Below are positions 23,232 to 34,908 of a DNA stretch of 64,000 nt, one piece after another (position 1 is the first letter of the stretch; each line of letters opens with the position of its first letter). Under the pieces are notes generated by a model. It saw only the letters and a program-made list of their open reading frames with translations, had not been told where the DNA came from and did not search any database. The position numbers and the translations under genes are program-made. Origin of the DNA: Syngnathus acus (taxonomy: Eukaryota; Chordata; Actinopteri; Syngnathiformes; Syngnathidae); the NCBI RefSeq assembly GCF_901709675.1, contig NC_051103.1:1907501-1971500 (forward strand), in the 5' to 3' direction.

Positions 23232-24719
23232 ATGGGACGTAAAAAACAGGGCAAGTTTGTGCGCCCTGATAATAAGGGAAAAGACAAACGACACAAAATG
23301 AAGGGCAAAACATTAGAGGCTTTTACAGAAGAAATGCACTGTGCAGTTGAAGGTAAAATTACAAACCGTTTTACAAAGTTGCATTCTTTTGTTTCAAACG
23401 TTTTTTTATTGGTTGCTGTTGATGCATATTTAAGATTAGAACTAATCTTGCATTATTATGATTTTCTGACAGCAAGTCTAATCAGGGATGAGGATGGAGC
23501 AGAAAGCCCCCAAGTGAAGCTACCTTGTCCTCTTGCCATGTGGGAGCTGGGCCATTGCGACCCCAAACGTTGCACAGGCCGAAAGTTGGTCCGCAAGGGC
23601 TTTGTACGCAACCTGCGCCTCAATCAAAGGTTCAACGGACTCATTTTGAGTCCCATGGGTACAAAGTATGTGACACCAGCTGACAGGTACGTACTAAGGT
23701 TTACTTTGCAATAATTTTGCTTTGAAATGTAAACTGAATCAAATGTCAATTTTTATTTGACAGGGAGATCGTGGCCCAGAGTGGACTGGCAGTGATTGAT
23801 TGCTCTTGGGCCAAACTGGAAGAGACGCCATTTAATAAGATGGTCGGAAGTCATCCTCGCCTGCTACCTTACCTGGTAGCGGCAAATCCGGTTAACTACG
23901 GGAAGCCTTGCAAATTGTCTTGTGTTGAGGCTTTTGCTGCCACTTTTTGTATCGTGGGTAAGGCTTGCCGCATACAGCTGTTCTGTTGCATCTTCGGAGT
24001 GACTCAAAATGTGCACGTCCTGTGTTTAATGTTGCCAGGTTTTGAGGAACTGGCTGTGCTCTTGTTGAAGAAATTCAAGTGGGGCACTGTGTTCCTGGAG
24101 CTCAATAAAGTTCTGCTGAAGCGCTATGCCGCCTGCCAGACAGAGCAAGAGCTGCTTGCTGTAGAAAAGGACTTTCTCACCACTAAACCTGAGGAGGATG
24201 AAATTGGTAAAAAGGGAGGGGGGATTTATTTATGTGAAAGTAATTTAAACTCAATAAAAATGACATATTTATCAACGAAGCTTCTTTTGATGCCATTAGT
24301 TATTGTTGGAGCATGGTTCTGAGATACAACTTTTTGTTCGCAGATCCATTTGATGTCAACTCGGGAGTAGAATGTATGAATCTCAACAGACGTCACTGGT
24401 GAGCGTCTCCTATTTCATTGGAGGACATCTTTTAATTATATTTGTGTTGATGAATGCCGTCATTCGGGTCCAAATGCAATTTTAAAATGATTGCATGTGA
24501 CAATATATACAGTCACCATTTTATGCTCTATTCCAATTGTATTTTGTATCATTTAAATTCAGGGAAGCTGAGGAGGATGATTCTAGCGAGGGCACTGACA
24601 CATCACAGGATGATGACGACGATGATGTTGATGATGAAGACGAAGATGGAAAAAACAACGATGACTCAGAAATTGTCTCGCAAGAAGAGGAAGTAGCAAC
24701 AGCAAAATCATCACAGTAA
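23232..24719 (+). CDS. tsr3: TSR3, 18S rRNA aminocarboxypropyltransferase
   Basis: TSR3 adds the aminocarboxypropyl group to the hypermodified pseudouridine of 18S rRNA during late small-subunit maturation, using S-adenosylmethionine. Exons are 23232-23352, 23473-23686, 23764-23957, 24039-24206, 24344-24398 and 24563-24719, all in frame. The N-terminus is basic ([20 protein letters not shown]). The conserved core reads [69 protein letters not shown] and LLLKKFKWG, all as in human TSR3. DPFDVNSG precedes an acidic tail rich in D and E. The gene is complete. An AATAAA lies at 24890-24895. Confidence 0.96.
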
Positions 24720-24969
24720 AATGTATTTGAATTTGATGCTTGTAAGAACTGGCGGCCCAATATAAAGCCTCAAATGCTTTACAAAAGGTACATTTGGGCA
24801 ATTTTTTTTTTTTTTTTTTTTTAAACCTTGTTTAGAGCATCTTTACTGTTTTTCAGTCCAGGAAAGTAAAATACAAACACTGTGCTGCAAATAAATACAT
24901 TTTTAAAGTATCTGTACTTCAGTATTTATTTTTTGAAATATGTTTTGCTTTTACTCCCTACATCTGTAA

Positions 24970-25200
24970 CAAGATCAAAGTCAAAGTCTGCTTTATTGTC
25001 AATTTCTTCGCATGCCAAGACACACAAAGAGATCGAAATAACGTTCCCACTATCCCACGGTGACGACATAGTACACAATATACATACAAGTAAACAACAC
25101 AAAAAAATAAAAAGAAGGCACAAACAATGAATAAATAAGAGTGATGAATAAATAATAAATAACACAATAAATAAGAGGAGATAGATAGATGAGATGTAAG
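24970..25200. repeat. Interspersed repeat remnant with ATAAATAA-rich tail
   Basis: The block starting aagatcaaagtcaaagtctg and containing cacacaaagagatcgaaat and cactatcccacggtgacga resembles a sequence recurrent in teleost introns and UTRs, possibly a LINE 3' end. It finishes in ATAAATAA and GATAGATAGATGAGAT low-complexity sequence. The family assignment is from memory of its general look and is uncertain. Confidence 0.45.
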
Positions 25201-25874
25201 ATAGATGTACTTTCTCATCAAAACAGACTTGTTACTTTTTTCTAGAGGATGACAGTCAAAATAATGTAAATAGACATGTAAAGTCAATTTTGGTTAAGAT
25301 ATTGATTGATTGAAATCTGGTGACCCATGATAGAACAAAGCCAAAAGTTTCAACAATATTGTGTGGCCTGCACTGAATTTGAGGTTCACCAATAGCAAGG
25401 GCCCACTTAGTAGTTACAAACATTGATTTTATTTGCACCCAGTTAGCAATATTATTTTTGTTCTTTTTTTATTTTTTCTACGTGAGGGAATACCACTTTT
25501 TCCCACCGCCTCACCTGAGTGTTGTAATGGAAACCGAGGTCAGTAAACGCAGCATCTTGCTTGCGCTACCTGGCGGCGTCATTAAATAGACCGGAGTAAA
25601 TACGCTCTGTGCAATTTTATTTTGTTCAAAAATTATATAGAGAGATATTTATGTGTTTATGGCTTTCTGGATTCTGACGGGGCCTTTCCAGTAAACTGAA
25701 GTTGAGTGTTGTACTGTAAATGTGGCGAGGGGGGCGGACACAGCGGGACTCTGCTGTCCTGCGGTAACATTGTTGTGGAACGACGTCACAGCTCGAAAAT
25801 GAAGGCGCAGAGGCAGCCATTACCGGAGCTTCTCTAATTATTTTATTCCAAATAAATACTCGCGGAAAACTCCC
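25201..25874 (+). other. Spacer and pdpk1 promoter/5' UTR region
   Basis: No coding exon is seen until 25875. Near the gene are a GC-richer stretch (25720-25870) with ggcgaggggggcgg (about 25723-25736) and an ACGTCA half CRE in aacgacgtcacag (about 25779). This suits a TATA-less housekeeping promoter and 5' UTR. Confidence 0.4.
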
Positions 25875-28800
25875 ATGGCAAGAGCTACAAGTCAGCTGGT
25901 GAGTCTCGCCGCATCGACACGGAGGACACTACGAAGCCGGCGGCCCAAACGTGGCGTGTGGCGGCTGTTTGACAACAAATAGTTAGGACGGGCCTTCGTT
26001 GGAAGAGCGGTAGCCTAGCCGCAGAGCTCGTTCGAATGTTAAGACCACCTAGCAAGGCTAGCCCGGCTAATTCAGGGGAACTGCGGGTAAATTCCCCCAA
26101 ATTATTCGGCTTTGTGGAGATTCCGTTTTGACCTGCGTGTGTGCTATGCTCGAGTGGGTTTTGTGTTAATTTACAACCGACACGAAGCTTGTTAATTGTT
26201 GTACACTTTATGTTGGTTTGTATCAAGCTAATGCTAAGCTAAGCAGCTTCGCGCTTTCAATGTTAACTCTGGCTGTCAATGTGGTGCACAAATAAACGAC
26301 AACAATCGAGCTGACAAGCAGCTCAATGAAAATATGAAATGGCGAGGGGCCGACGTTTTGAAGTTGCCTCCACGCAACCTGACGTGGAGCTAATTTGCAG
26401 GCTATTAGCGTAAGTTTGTAACTCACTGTCAGCCAACCAGTGCGGCTTGACAAGGTAGCCCGAGAAAGTTCACACAGGCCCGGATACAGCCGGAATCAAC
26501 CCGTAGATGTGTTATTGCGATCAGGCTCTAACTAGGAAACGTTTTATGGTGGAGCTGCGGAGAATGAGTCAGGACATAGCTTCTCAGTGCGGGCCGGGTG
26601 AGCGGATAAAAAGCGGATAAATGGCCACACCTTGGTTGTGAATGAGATAAAAGCGAGACCGAGTCAACTAAGCAACAAACTTAAAGGGAATTGTAAACTT
26701 GTTGTCTTGTGTGTTATTGTTGGCTCGAAAAGCACCAAAAGACGCCCTGGAATTTACAACCTCGCACTGTTTGTTGTCTCAGCGATGATGATGGCAATGA
26801 TGGCTTGGTTTCATGCAAGCAGAAAGGTTCTCTAATGTGTAAACAAGGATAGTTTTGACAACATTGTCACCCGCTGTTCAAATGTCCAAAAATGCTTTCA
26901 AGCACAAACAAAAGGTTTGAGATCATCAAAGCATGCCTGTGAACTGCATATGCTTCATTTATAGCGACTCCAGTCAAAATGAAAGTGCTCAATCCATAGA
27001 TTTGTTCCGTTATTGATGTGATCTAATACATGACTCGTGTTTACACCACACTTGCTTGCTTGAATTTTTGTGAAGTTGTAGGAAACTCTTCAAAGACTTG
27101 AGGTCAAAGTGTTTTAGTAGGCTCACAAGTTTATCTGGAGTAGATAAAACTGTCTTTGATAAGAATTCATGATTCATTTGCTTGTATTAAGTCAAGGTAC
27201 CATCATATGTTGTTTTGATTCCACTCCATCACGCTGCTGACCAGCGCTTTCTCTCTTCTTGCAGTACGATGTCGTGCCTATTCAGCCCAGCGTTGTCATT
27301 TGTACCCACTCGCATCCATCAATGGTAAGGAACCACCCCGACTTAAGCAGCAGCCACTGTCCCGGCATGGAGGGCTCGCCCTCGGAGGCCCGTGCCGCCG
27401 GAGCGTCTGCCAGCGGCCAGGGCTCCGGCCTCCGTGCGCAGAAGGTGGCTCAGGCCCCTCAGCCTCGCAAGAAGAAACCGGAGGACTTCAAGTTTGGCAA
27501 GATACTGGGAGAGGGCTCATTCTCCACGGTATACATCTACATATAGATCACACATTCCTCTTCACTTTTTAATTAGACCTGGGTAGCTGTTGCTACATGC
27601 TAGCATTCCTCTGATTAATGTTCTCGGATGACTCATCCTTTTTTCTTTTTTTCCCCTCTCCTTTTCAAGGTTGTCCTAGCAAGAGAGCAGGTAACCGGCA
27701 AAGAATATGCAAGTGAGTATTAAAATCTCGCAAAGGACTCAAAACAGACGCGCGTGTTTATACTCGTGCTCCGTCTGTGTTTCAGTTAAGATATTGGAGA
27801 AGCGGCACATCATGAAGCAGAACAAAGCCCAGTATGTGAAAAGAGAACGGGATTTGATGTCAAATCTCGACCACCCGTTCTTCGTCAAGCTCTTCTTCAC
27901 ATTTCAAGACGACGACAAGTTGTGTATCCTTTTGTGGGGCTGATACTGCACAATTTTTGCACAGAAAGCTTTTTTTTTCTCTTTTTCCCCAATAACTGCC
28001 TTTTGCTTTTGGCTTTCTATTGTAGTCGTCCTCCTTAACAGAGATTTCTTAGATTTTGGTCTCAGCTACGCAAAGAACGGCGAACTCCTAAAATACATTC
28101 GTAAAATCGGTTCATTCGATGAGACCTGCACTCGATTCTATTCAGCGGAAATCGTTTGTGCTCTAGAATACTTGCACAGTGTGGGGATTATCCATAGGTA
28201 ACGTATCGGCTCCTTTTTTTAATTTCTTTCCATCCCTTTCCGCTAAACTGAGACCCGATTTACTCCTTTGCAGAGATTTGAAACCAGAGAATATTCTTTT
28301 GAGCGAAGAGATGCACATCCAGATAACAGATTTTGGGACAGCAAAACAGTTGTCATCAGACAGCAAGCAAGGTACTTGTACTCTTTTGTCTGGACATCTC
28401 CGTGGAATTAAACGTTGCTATTCGAATTTTGCAGCGAGAGCAAACTCCTTTGTGGGAACAGCACAGTATGTTTCACCAGAGCTGCTAACAGAGAAATCAG
28501 CCTGCAAAAGGTAACTTTTTTTTTTTTCCCAGCCTTTTTTTTTTTTTTTTTTGAGTTACCGTATTTTCCGCCCTAAAAGGCGCACCTAAAAACCTAAAAT
28601 TTCTCAAAAGCCCGACAGTGCGCCTTATAGGCCAGTGCGCCTTATATATGGATCAACTGATGAATTTGTTGATCCATACTGGTTGTACACAGTGCTCTGC
28701 CAAAATGTTTCAGTACGTTTTAGTACGACTAGTAAATTACAAGGTCGCATCGCTTCCCAGCATTACGGCAAACTGTAGTCAGGGGGCGTCACCGAATAGC

Positions 28801-31688
28801 TGTTGTACCCGCGAGGCTATTTCATGTCAAAATAGGCTGCTCTGTAATGTTTCGAGTAAATCTACGGATCGATATGGAAGGGAAACATAGGTAAGTAGTA
28901 CCAATGCGTTAGATCGAACTTTAGTCAGTTCCGATCATTTTATAGGAGATCGTTTGAGAAACGCGATTGTTTACACTTGCTGAGCTCATGGGAGATTGCG
29001 AGCTGAGGCTCGTGAGACTTTGCGGATGGCTAATGCTATTGCGATAGCTGCTATACGTACCAGGCTATTTCATGTCAAAATAGGCTGCTCTGTTAATGTT
29101 TCGAGTAAATCTACGGATCGATATGGAAGGGAAACATAGGTAGGTAGTACCAATGCGTTAGATCGAACTTTAGTCAGTTCCGATCATTTTATAGGAGATC
29201 GTTTGAGAAACGCGATTGTTTACACTTCGCTGAGGCTCATGGGAGATTGCGAGCTGAGGCTCGTGAGACTTTGCGGGATGGCTAATACTATTGCGATAGC
29301 TGCTATACGTACCAGGCTATTTCATGTCAAATAGGCTGCTCTGTTATGTTTCGAGTAAATCTACGGATCGATATGGACAGGGAAACATAGGTAAGTAGTA
29401 CCAATGCGTTAGATCGAACTTTAGTCAGTTCCGATCATTTTGTAGGAGATTGTTTGAGAAACGCGATTGTTTACACTTTGCTGAGGCTCATGTGAGATTG
29501 CGAGCTGAGGCTCATGAGACTTTTGCGGATGGCTAATGTGATAGCTGCTAAACGTACCAGCTATTTCATGTCAAAATAGGCTGCTCTGTTAATGTTTCGA
29601 GTAAATCTACGGATCGATATGGAAGGGAACCATAGGTAAGTAGTACCAATGCGTTAGATCGAACTTTAGTCAGTTCCCGATCATTTTATAGGAGACGTTT
29701 GAGGAAAGCCGATTTGTTTACACTTTGCTGAGGCTCATGGGAGATGCGAGCTGAGGCTCGTGAGACTTTGCGATGGCTAATGCTATTGCGATAGCCTGCT
29801 ATACGTACCAGGCTATTTCATGTCAAAATAGGCTGCTCTGTTAATGTTTCGAGTAATCTACGGATCGATATGGAAGGGAAACATAGGTAAGTAGTACCAA
29901 TGCGTTAGATCGAACTTTAGTCAGTGTCTGATCATTTTATAGGAGATCGTTTGAGAAACGCGATTGTTTACAGAGGGCTCGTTGGTTATTGGCTAGTGGA
30001 TGCATACCGCAACCCTAGTCAACCTCAGTTTGATGCAGTATAGCTTCTATTTTATGCGCCTTATAGATCCGGTTGGGCCGCCTTATATATGGACAAAGTT
30101 TTTAAAAATGGGCCGTTCATTGAAGGGTGCGCCTTATAACCCGGGTGCGCATTTTAGGGCGGGAAAATACGGTACATGCCATGAGTTACATTTTTTGACC
30201 ACTCCTTTTTTTTTTTTTTTAGCTCTGACCTCTGGGCATTGGGATGTATTATCTATCAATTGGTGGCTGGTCTACCACCGTTCAGAGCTGGGTAAGTAAC
30301 TGCGTGTTTAGTTTCATGACCAAAAAATAAACCAAGCAGGGCATAAAATCCATCTTGTTTCTTTGACCCCTCCATAGAAAACGAGTACTTAATATTCCCA
30401 GAAGATCATAAAGCTGGAGTATGAATTCCCTGAGAAATTCTTCCCCAGAGCCAAGGATCTTGTCAAACAGCTTTTGGTAAGTCATTACATGTCACTTGTA
30501 TTTTTAATTGTAGGAGCAGGCAAATATCAACAATTTTTTTTGTTTTCAGTCACTGGACCCCTCAAATCGGCTCGGCTGTGAGGAGATGGGCGGCTACGAC
30601 CCTTTGAAGCAACACCCCTTCTTTGACACCATCTCCTGGAGTGACTTGCACCTGCAGACGCCGCCCAAGCTCACGCCGTACCTGCCGGCCATGTCGGAGG
30701 ACGATGAGGACTGTTACGGAAATGTACCATCATTTTTCCCCTCATAACAGAAATTGGCTTTACTATACGCAGCAAGTCAAATTAAAAAATAAACGGCGAT
30801 GTCGGTTTGCAGTACGACGACCCTCCTGAGCCAGTTCAGCAACATGCAGGTGGCCCAGTCAGCTCGTCGCACTCGCTGTCGCCGCACGAGGTCGACGCCC
30901 CCGCAGCGCGCTCCAGCAGCAACATCGAGCAATACATCCACGACCTGGACAACAATCCTTCGAGCTGGACCTCAGTTCACAGACGAGGAGAAGCTCTTGT
31001 TGCTGGACAAACAACCTCGGGAAATCCATGGTTAGATCGTGTGGCCGTGTTAGTCTCGAATACAGTCGAAGTCACTCTACGATGAACAAGGGATATATGA
31101 TCTTTTTTTATTCTAATTTACACAGGCACCAGTTTGTGGAAAACAACCTGATATTAAAAATGGGTCCAGTAGACAAACGAAAGGTGAGTATGACTTTTTT
31201 TTTGTTTTAAGTGGCGCTCGACTGAAACCGGTTTCCGTCGCAGGGACTGTTTGCCCGACGGAGACAGCTGCTGCTCACCGAAGGACCACACCTGTACTAT
31301 GTGGATCCTGTCAACAAGGTCCTGAAAGGAGAAATCCCTTGGTCACTAGAATTACGCCCCGAGGCCAAGAACTTCAAAACCTTCTTTGTTCACACGGTAC
31401 ACACGACTACTTCTAAATTGTTTTTTTTTGGTTTTTTCTTTGAGCTTGTCGAGTCACAGCTGCGCTGGTTTAAGTATTCCCATATTCTATTTTTAATCAA
31501 ATGTTATTCACAAATATCATTGGTGTAACAATTTTTTGAGAATAACAATTTTCTGTCGGTCGCTGTCATTGCAGCCTAACCGAACATACTATTTGATGGA
31601 CCCTAGCGGAAATGCCGACAGATGGTGCAAGAAGATCCAGGAAGTGTGGCGAAAGATCTATCAAAGACACCAAAATCCCGGCCTATAG
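25875..31688 (+). CDS. pdpk1: PDPK1, 3-phosphoinositide-dependent protein kinase 1 (frame disrupted in two exons)
   Basis: PDPK1 is the master AGC kinase that phosphorylates the activation loops of AKT, S6K, SGK and PKC. Fourteen coding exons are seen: 25875-25898 (MARATSQL), 27265-27528, 27670-27712, 27786-27923, 28053-28197, 28274-28371, 28435-28510, 30223-30291, 30378-30476, 30550-30723, 30813-31030, 31126-31183, 31244-31396 and 31575-31688. Kinase hallmarks include the glycine loop [31 protein letters not shown] and activation-loop [18 protein letters not shown]-terminal PH domain follows ([39 protein letters not shown]). Exon 9 is 99 nt where 97 are expected and runs into a stop. Exon 11 contains paired shifts and a net loss of 3 nt. 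Both look like consensus errors in an essential gene. Intron 7 contains a transposon-like element. Confidence 0.95.
28557..30174. mobile_element. TIR-bearing non-autonomous DNA transposon-like element in pdpk1 intron 7
   Basis: The left end TACCGTATTTTCCGCCC pairs with the right end GGGCGGGAAAATACGGTA. The pairing extends inward over about 30 bp (CTAAAAGGCGCACC and GGTGCGCATTTTAG). Sub-terminal sequence is repetitive (gtgcgccttata, gcgccttatatatgga). No transposase frame is visible. The 8-mer tgagttac occurs just outside both ends (28552-28559 and 30182-30189), as an 8-bp target duplication would, though it sits unevenly relative to the inverted repeats. The interior is a tandem array. Confidence 0.75.
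28797..29970. repeat. Tandem array of about five ~250-bp units inside the TIR element
   Basis: Copies begin with ggctatttcatgtcaaa at about 28816, 29063, 29315, 29559 and 29811 (spacing about 245-252 bp). Each contains gagtaaatctacggatcgat, accaatgcgttagatcgaac and aaacgcgattgtttaca in the same order. Copies are nearly identical apart from scattered substitutions and one-base indels. The array is bounded by the element's terminal segments. Confidence 0.9.
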
Positions 31689-34600
31689 GAGCGCTCCCGC
31701 ATCCGCTTTGGCTCGGAGGCCAATCAGTGAGCAGAGTAACACCCTCTTTAGTGCCCTTCATCACCGCAGTGTAAACAAACTCTTTACAGACGCTGGCATC
31801 TAGACCTTGTTTGTTTTACTGAGTAGAATCATGGGGGGGGGCTACAACTTTGGATTCAGGGTTGCTTTGCTTGTTCTTTGTGCTCCGTGTGAGGCTTCTG
31901 TTGCCATCCAGTCCCGCTAAGCACATCTGCTTTTTTTTTTCTGTACATTCTCGGCGGAAGGTGAAAGGCAAACTTGGGGGAACGCGGGGCCTCTCTATCT
32001 CTCTCGCTCTCGCTCTCTCTATCTATCTCTCTATCTCTCTATCTATCTCTATATCTCTATCTCTCTATCTCTATCTATCCAAGGACTGTTTTTCCTGATA
32101 TACCGTCACGCAAAAATCATAATTGGTGAGAATCCCAGAATCTAATTCAACCGTATCCTAAACCTGTGTCCTATGTGCAAGCTGTAGACCCCCCCTCCCT
32201 CCCCCTTTAATTTTTTTTTTTAGTCGAGCGCATATCGTCCCATAGCTCCACCGCCTAGCGCGTGCTTGATTCACTCGGGCGCAATTACCAAACTCAAATG
32301 TATTTTTGTAAGCGTCCGCGTATTTCCACAGTATTTGAGTTGCTTTCTTGAACCGCGCGGTACTCGCTTCTGGCGGTCCGATCCAATTCCCAGCAGGGCT
32401 AACAGCGCCAGCCTTCTTCCACAGCTGTAAGCGACACAGGAGGCGGGGAAACGTGCCACTAGCTTGTACTTCGGAACCGTAAAGTCGCTTACCTTTTTCC
32501 TGCATGGCCAGTCGTGTAGCGCAGCCTTGCTCCTCTCTCTCGTTCGGGCACTGGTGATATTACACTACCGGTAGTTTATTCAAGTTTTTAAAAAGGTGGG
32601 TATTTTATTTTTAATATTTTTTTTTTGGACTGCATTGGCAACCATAGCAAATGTTACTGGATGATTTGGCTGTTCTGTTCACTTTGCTATTTCTTTGTGA
32701 TGTGAATTTTATTTTCATTTGTTTTCGGTGGGATCGTTATGCGCATCTTTAGTGCATCATGTTGAAATATTAAAAAAAAAAAAAAATCCTACGTGCTGAC
32801 CAGAAAATCGTCTCCCAGCAGAGATTTAAAATACATCATCCTATCGCTCTTTGAAGCAATCACAGGTTTCTCCAGATGGCTGCCACAACCATTTTCTTTT
32901 GTCTCCACATTCGCACATTCAGCTCTGGTAGAACTTCACCCGAGTTACATGAAACTCTTTTTTTTTTTTTTTTTGTGTTATTATGCTTTTAATTTTGACA
33001 GAGTATTTTCAGGTCCATTTTTTTACCCCCCCTCTCCCAAAGGCCCCTCCTCCTTTTGGCTGAGTCTGTGTGCAGTGTGTGACTGGAATTTAGGTGGCCC
33101 TGAGGCTCGGCGTGCGTGCGTGCGTGCGTGCGTGCAAGGATATCTTTATCTGATCCAAATAAGCGATAAAATTGCTGTATCGGTCTATAAAGAAATTGAG
33201 GAAGCACTACACAAGTGTTGGCCTCCTCCGCGCGGAGAATTTGTCGGAATCTAATAGAGGGCGGTCGGTTACATTGTGCGTGGAAAAAAAAACGCTCTAC
33301 CTGGCTTGTAACTGACGAGAACTGTGATGTACAGATCATGTATTATTAAAATCCGAAGCGAGTAATGCAATGACATTAGGATACAGTTTTTGTATTTTTA
33401 TTCTTGTATAAGGTTATTAGAGGGCTATTGTTTAGCCTCTAGTTCATTCTGTGTTATTTAAATTCTAATATATGAATCATATTTGGATTGAAGTCATGTT
33501 CAGGGGCCATGTTGTGTATGTTTTGAGATGTAAAGCCTTTGAATGTGAATAATTATTGTAAACTATAATATTTTACAGTTTTTCTTTCTTACTATATCAT
33601 GCATTTTCTATTTGCTCAGTGATTTAATCATATTCCGATGATAATTTAATGACTCTGTTCATTCTCTCGCTGATTATGTGTGCGCTAGGTCAGTAGATGT
33701 TGAATGACAACTTTTCCACTTAACGCTCGGTAGTCCAGTAATTAAAGCATGTAGGGAATTTAGGCATCCGAAGAAAGCCGCGTGTCTGTTTTTCTGTTAG
33801 GTCCGCAAGTCATGACATGGGAAAAGATGCGGCGTTTCACTGGCAATGGCTTCTCACATCCTGCAGCATGTAAATAAAGTATCAGCCCACCATCTGTGTT
33901 TTCTGTCTTGTGCAAATTACTACGGGCTACTCTCAGTTTAATGCGATTGTGTGCGACACTGTGGCGGCTCGTTTGAGCTTTAATTCAATATCCAGCCTAA
34001 GTTCCATGGACCAGTACACAATGTCCTCCCTTGTGGGAAGGACAACTTCATGTTACCAAAACTGCATGAGTTGGAAATGCAATTGTGCTACTGAGTACCA
34101 GTGCCTGGGCTGAATTTGTGATTTTTGTTTCAACAAATTAAATGAAAGACAATTTCATTTGCTTCCATTGGAGTTGAGCAGTAGTGTAATCGAGTAGGTC
34201 ATTTTGATGTCCAACTATTGAGATGAAGACAAAAGAGCGTACCTGTACAATTACCTTTGTGTGTTATTAGGAATCATTCATAATTCTGCACACCAATGAC
34301 ATGTTTGAAATTTTATTTGGATATTTTACTAGTGATAGGTCACTGGTTTATGACTCTAACTGGCTGCAGTGCAGAATATTGGAAAATCATGCATTTGTGA
34401 AATGGGTGTTGAATATTACAATATCGACATTGTACCTAAATAAATTACATTTCTATGACACAATGATTTCTTAGCTAATTAATTACAATCACTGAAGTTA
34501 TTTAGTGTTAGTAATGCCACTAAATACTGCTCTAGGATTGGCGGTGCGCATCTAAGGTTACATCTGATTGGTCAGTCAAAAGCAGCCACGATCGCCATAA

Positions 34601-34700
34601 TTATATTTTTCAAAATGTTGTGTAGCCCTGATATTGTCAAGATATAATTGAATAATTTTCCTTAAAACACGTTTGCTCTTGAAGAAACGGGAAAAGAAAA
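31689..34700 (+). other. pdpk1 3' UTR and spacer to kctd5, with microsatellites
   Basis: No conserved coding sequence is seen. The region contains a TCTC/TATC microsatellite (about 31990-32079), a GTGC tetranucleotide run (33112-33135) and several T-runs. An AATAAA lies at 33873-33878, followed by a GT-rich stretch, and is the best candidate for the pdpk1 poly(A) site. From 33900 on the sequence is AT-rich without recognisable content. Confidence 0.4.
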
Positions 34701-34716
34701 TACCTGACAGTTCTTG

Positions 34717-34724
34717 TGACGTCA
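34717..34724. promoter_or_regulatory. TGACGTCA (CRE) palindrome upstream of kctd5
   Basis: A full CRE lies 185 bp upstream of the kctd5 start codon, in a short GC-rising region that contains gcatgcgcgcaa (34750-34761), an NRF1-like GCATGCGC motif. Both are common in TATA-less promoters. Confidence 0.45.
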
Positions 34725-34908
34725 TCATAAATGTCTCATGTAGAAATACGCATGCGCGCAAGTGTGCGTGAGTGCGGGGTGCAGCGAGACGCGAGTGGGC
34801 GTGGCTTGGGCTTGGGCTTTGCGTGAGTGGAGCAAGCTGAGCGGTTGCGGTCAGCTCGTGAGATTTCCCGTCAGCCCCTCAGCGAAACAGCCGAGGCGAA
34901 GGCGAGGG

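Noticed and set aside
28560-30170. CRISPR-like array
   Set aside because: Repeat units are ~250 bp with no unique spacers, in an intron of a vertebrate gene and bounded by inverted repeats.
25875-31688. pdpk1 pseudogene
   Set aside because: All fourteen exons, splice sites and both domains are conserved. Disruptions are confined to two nearby exons.
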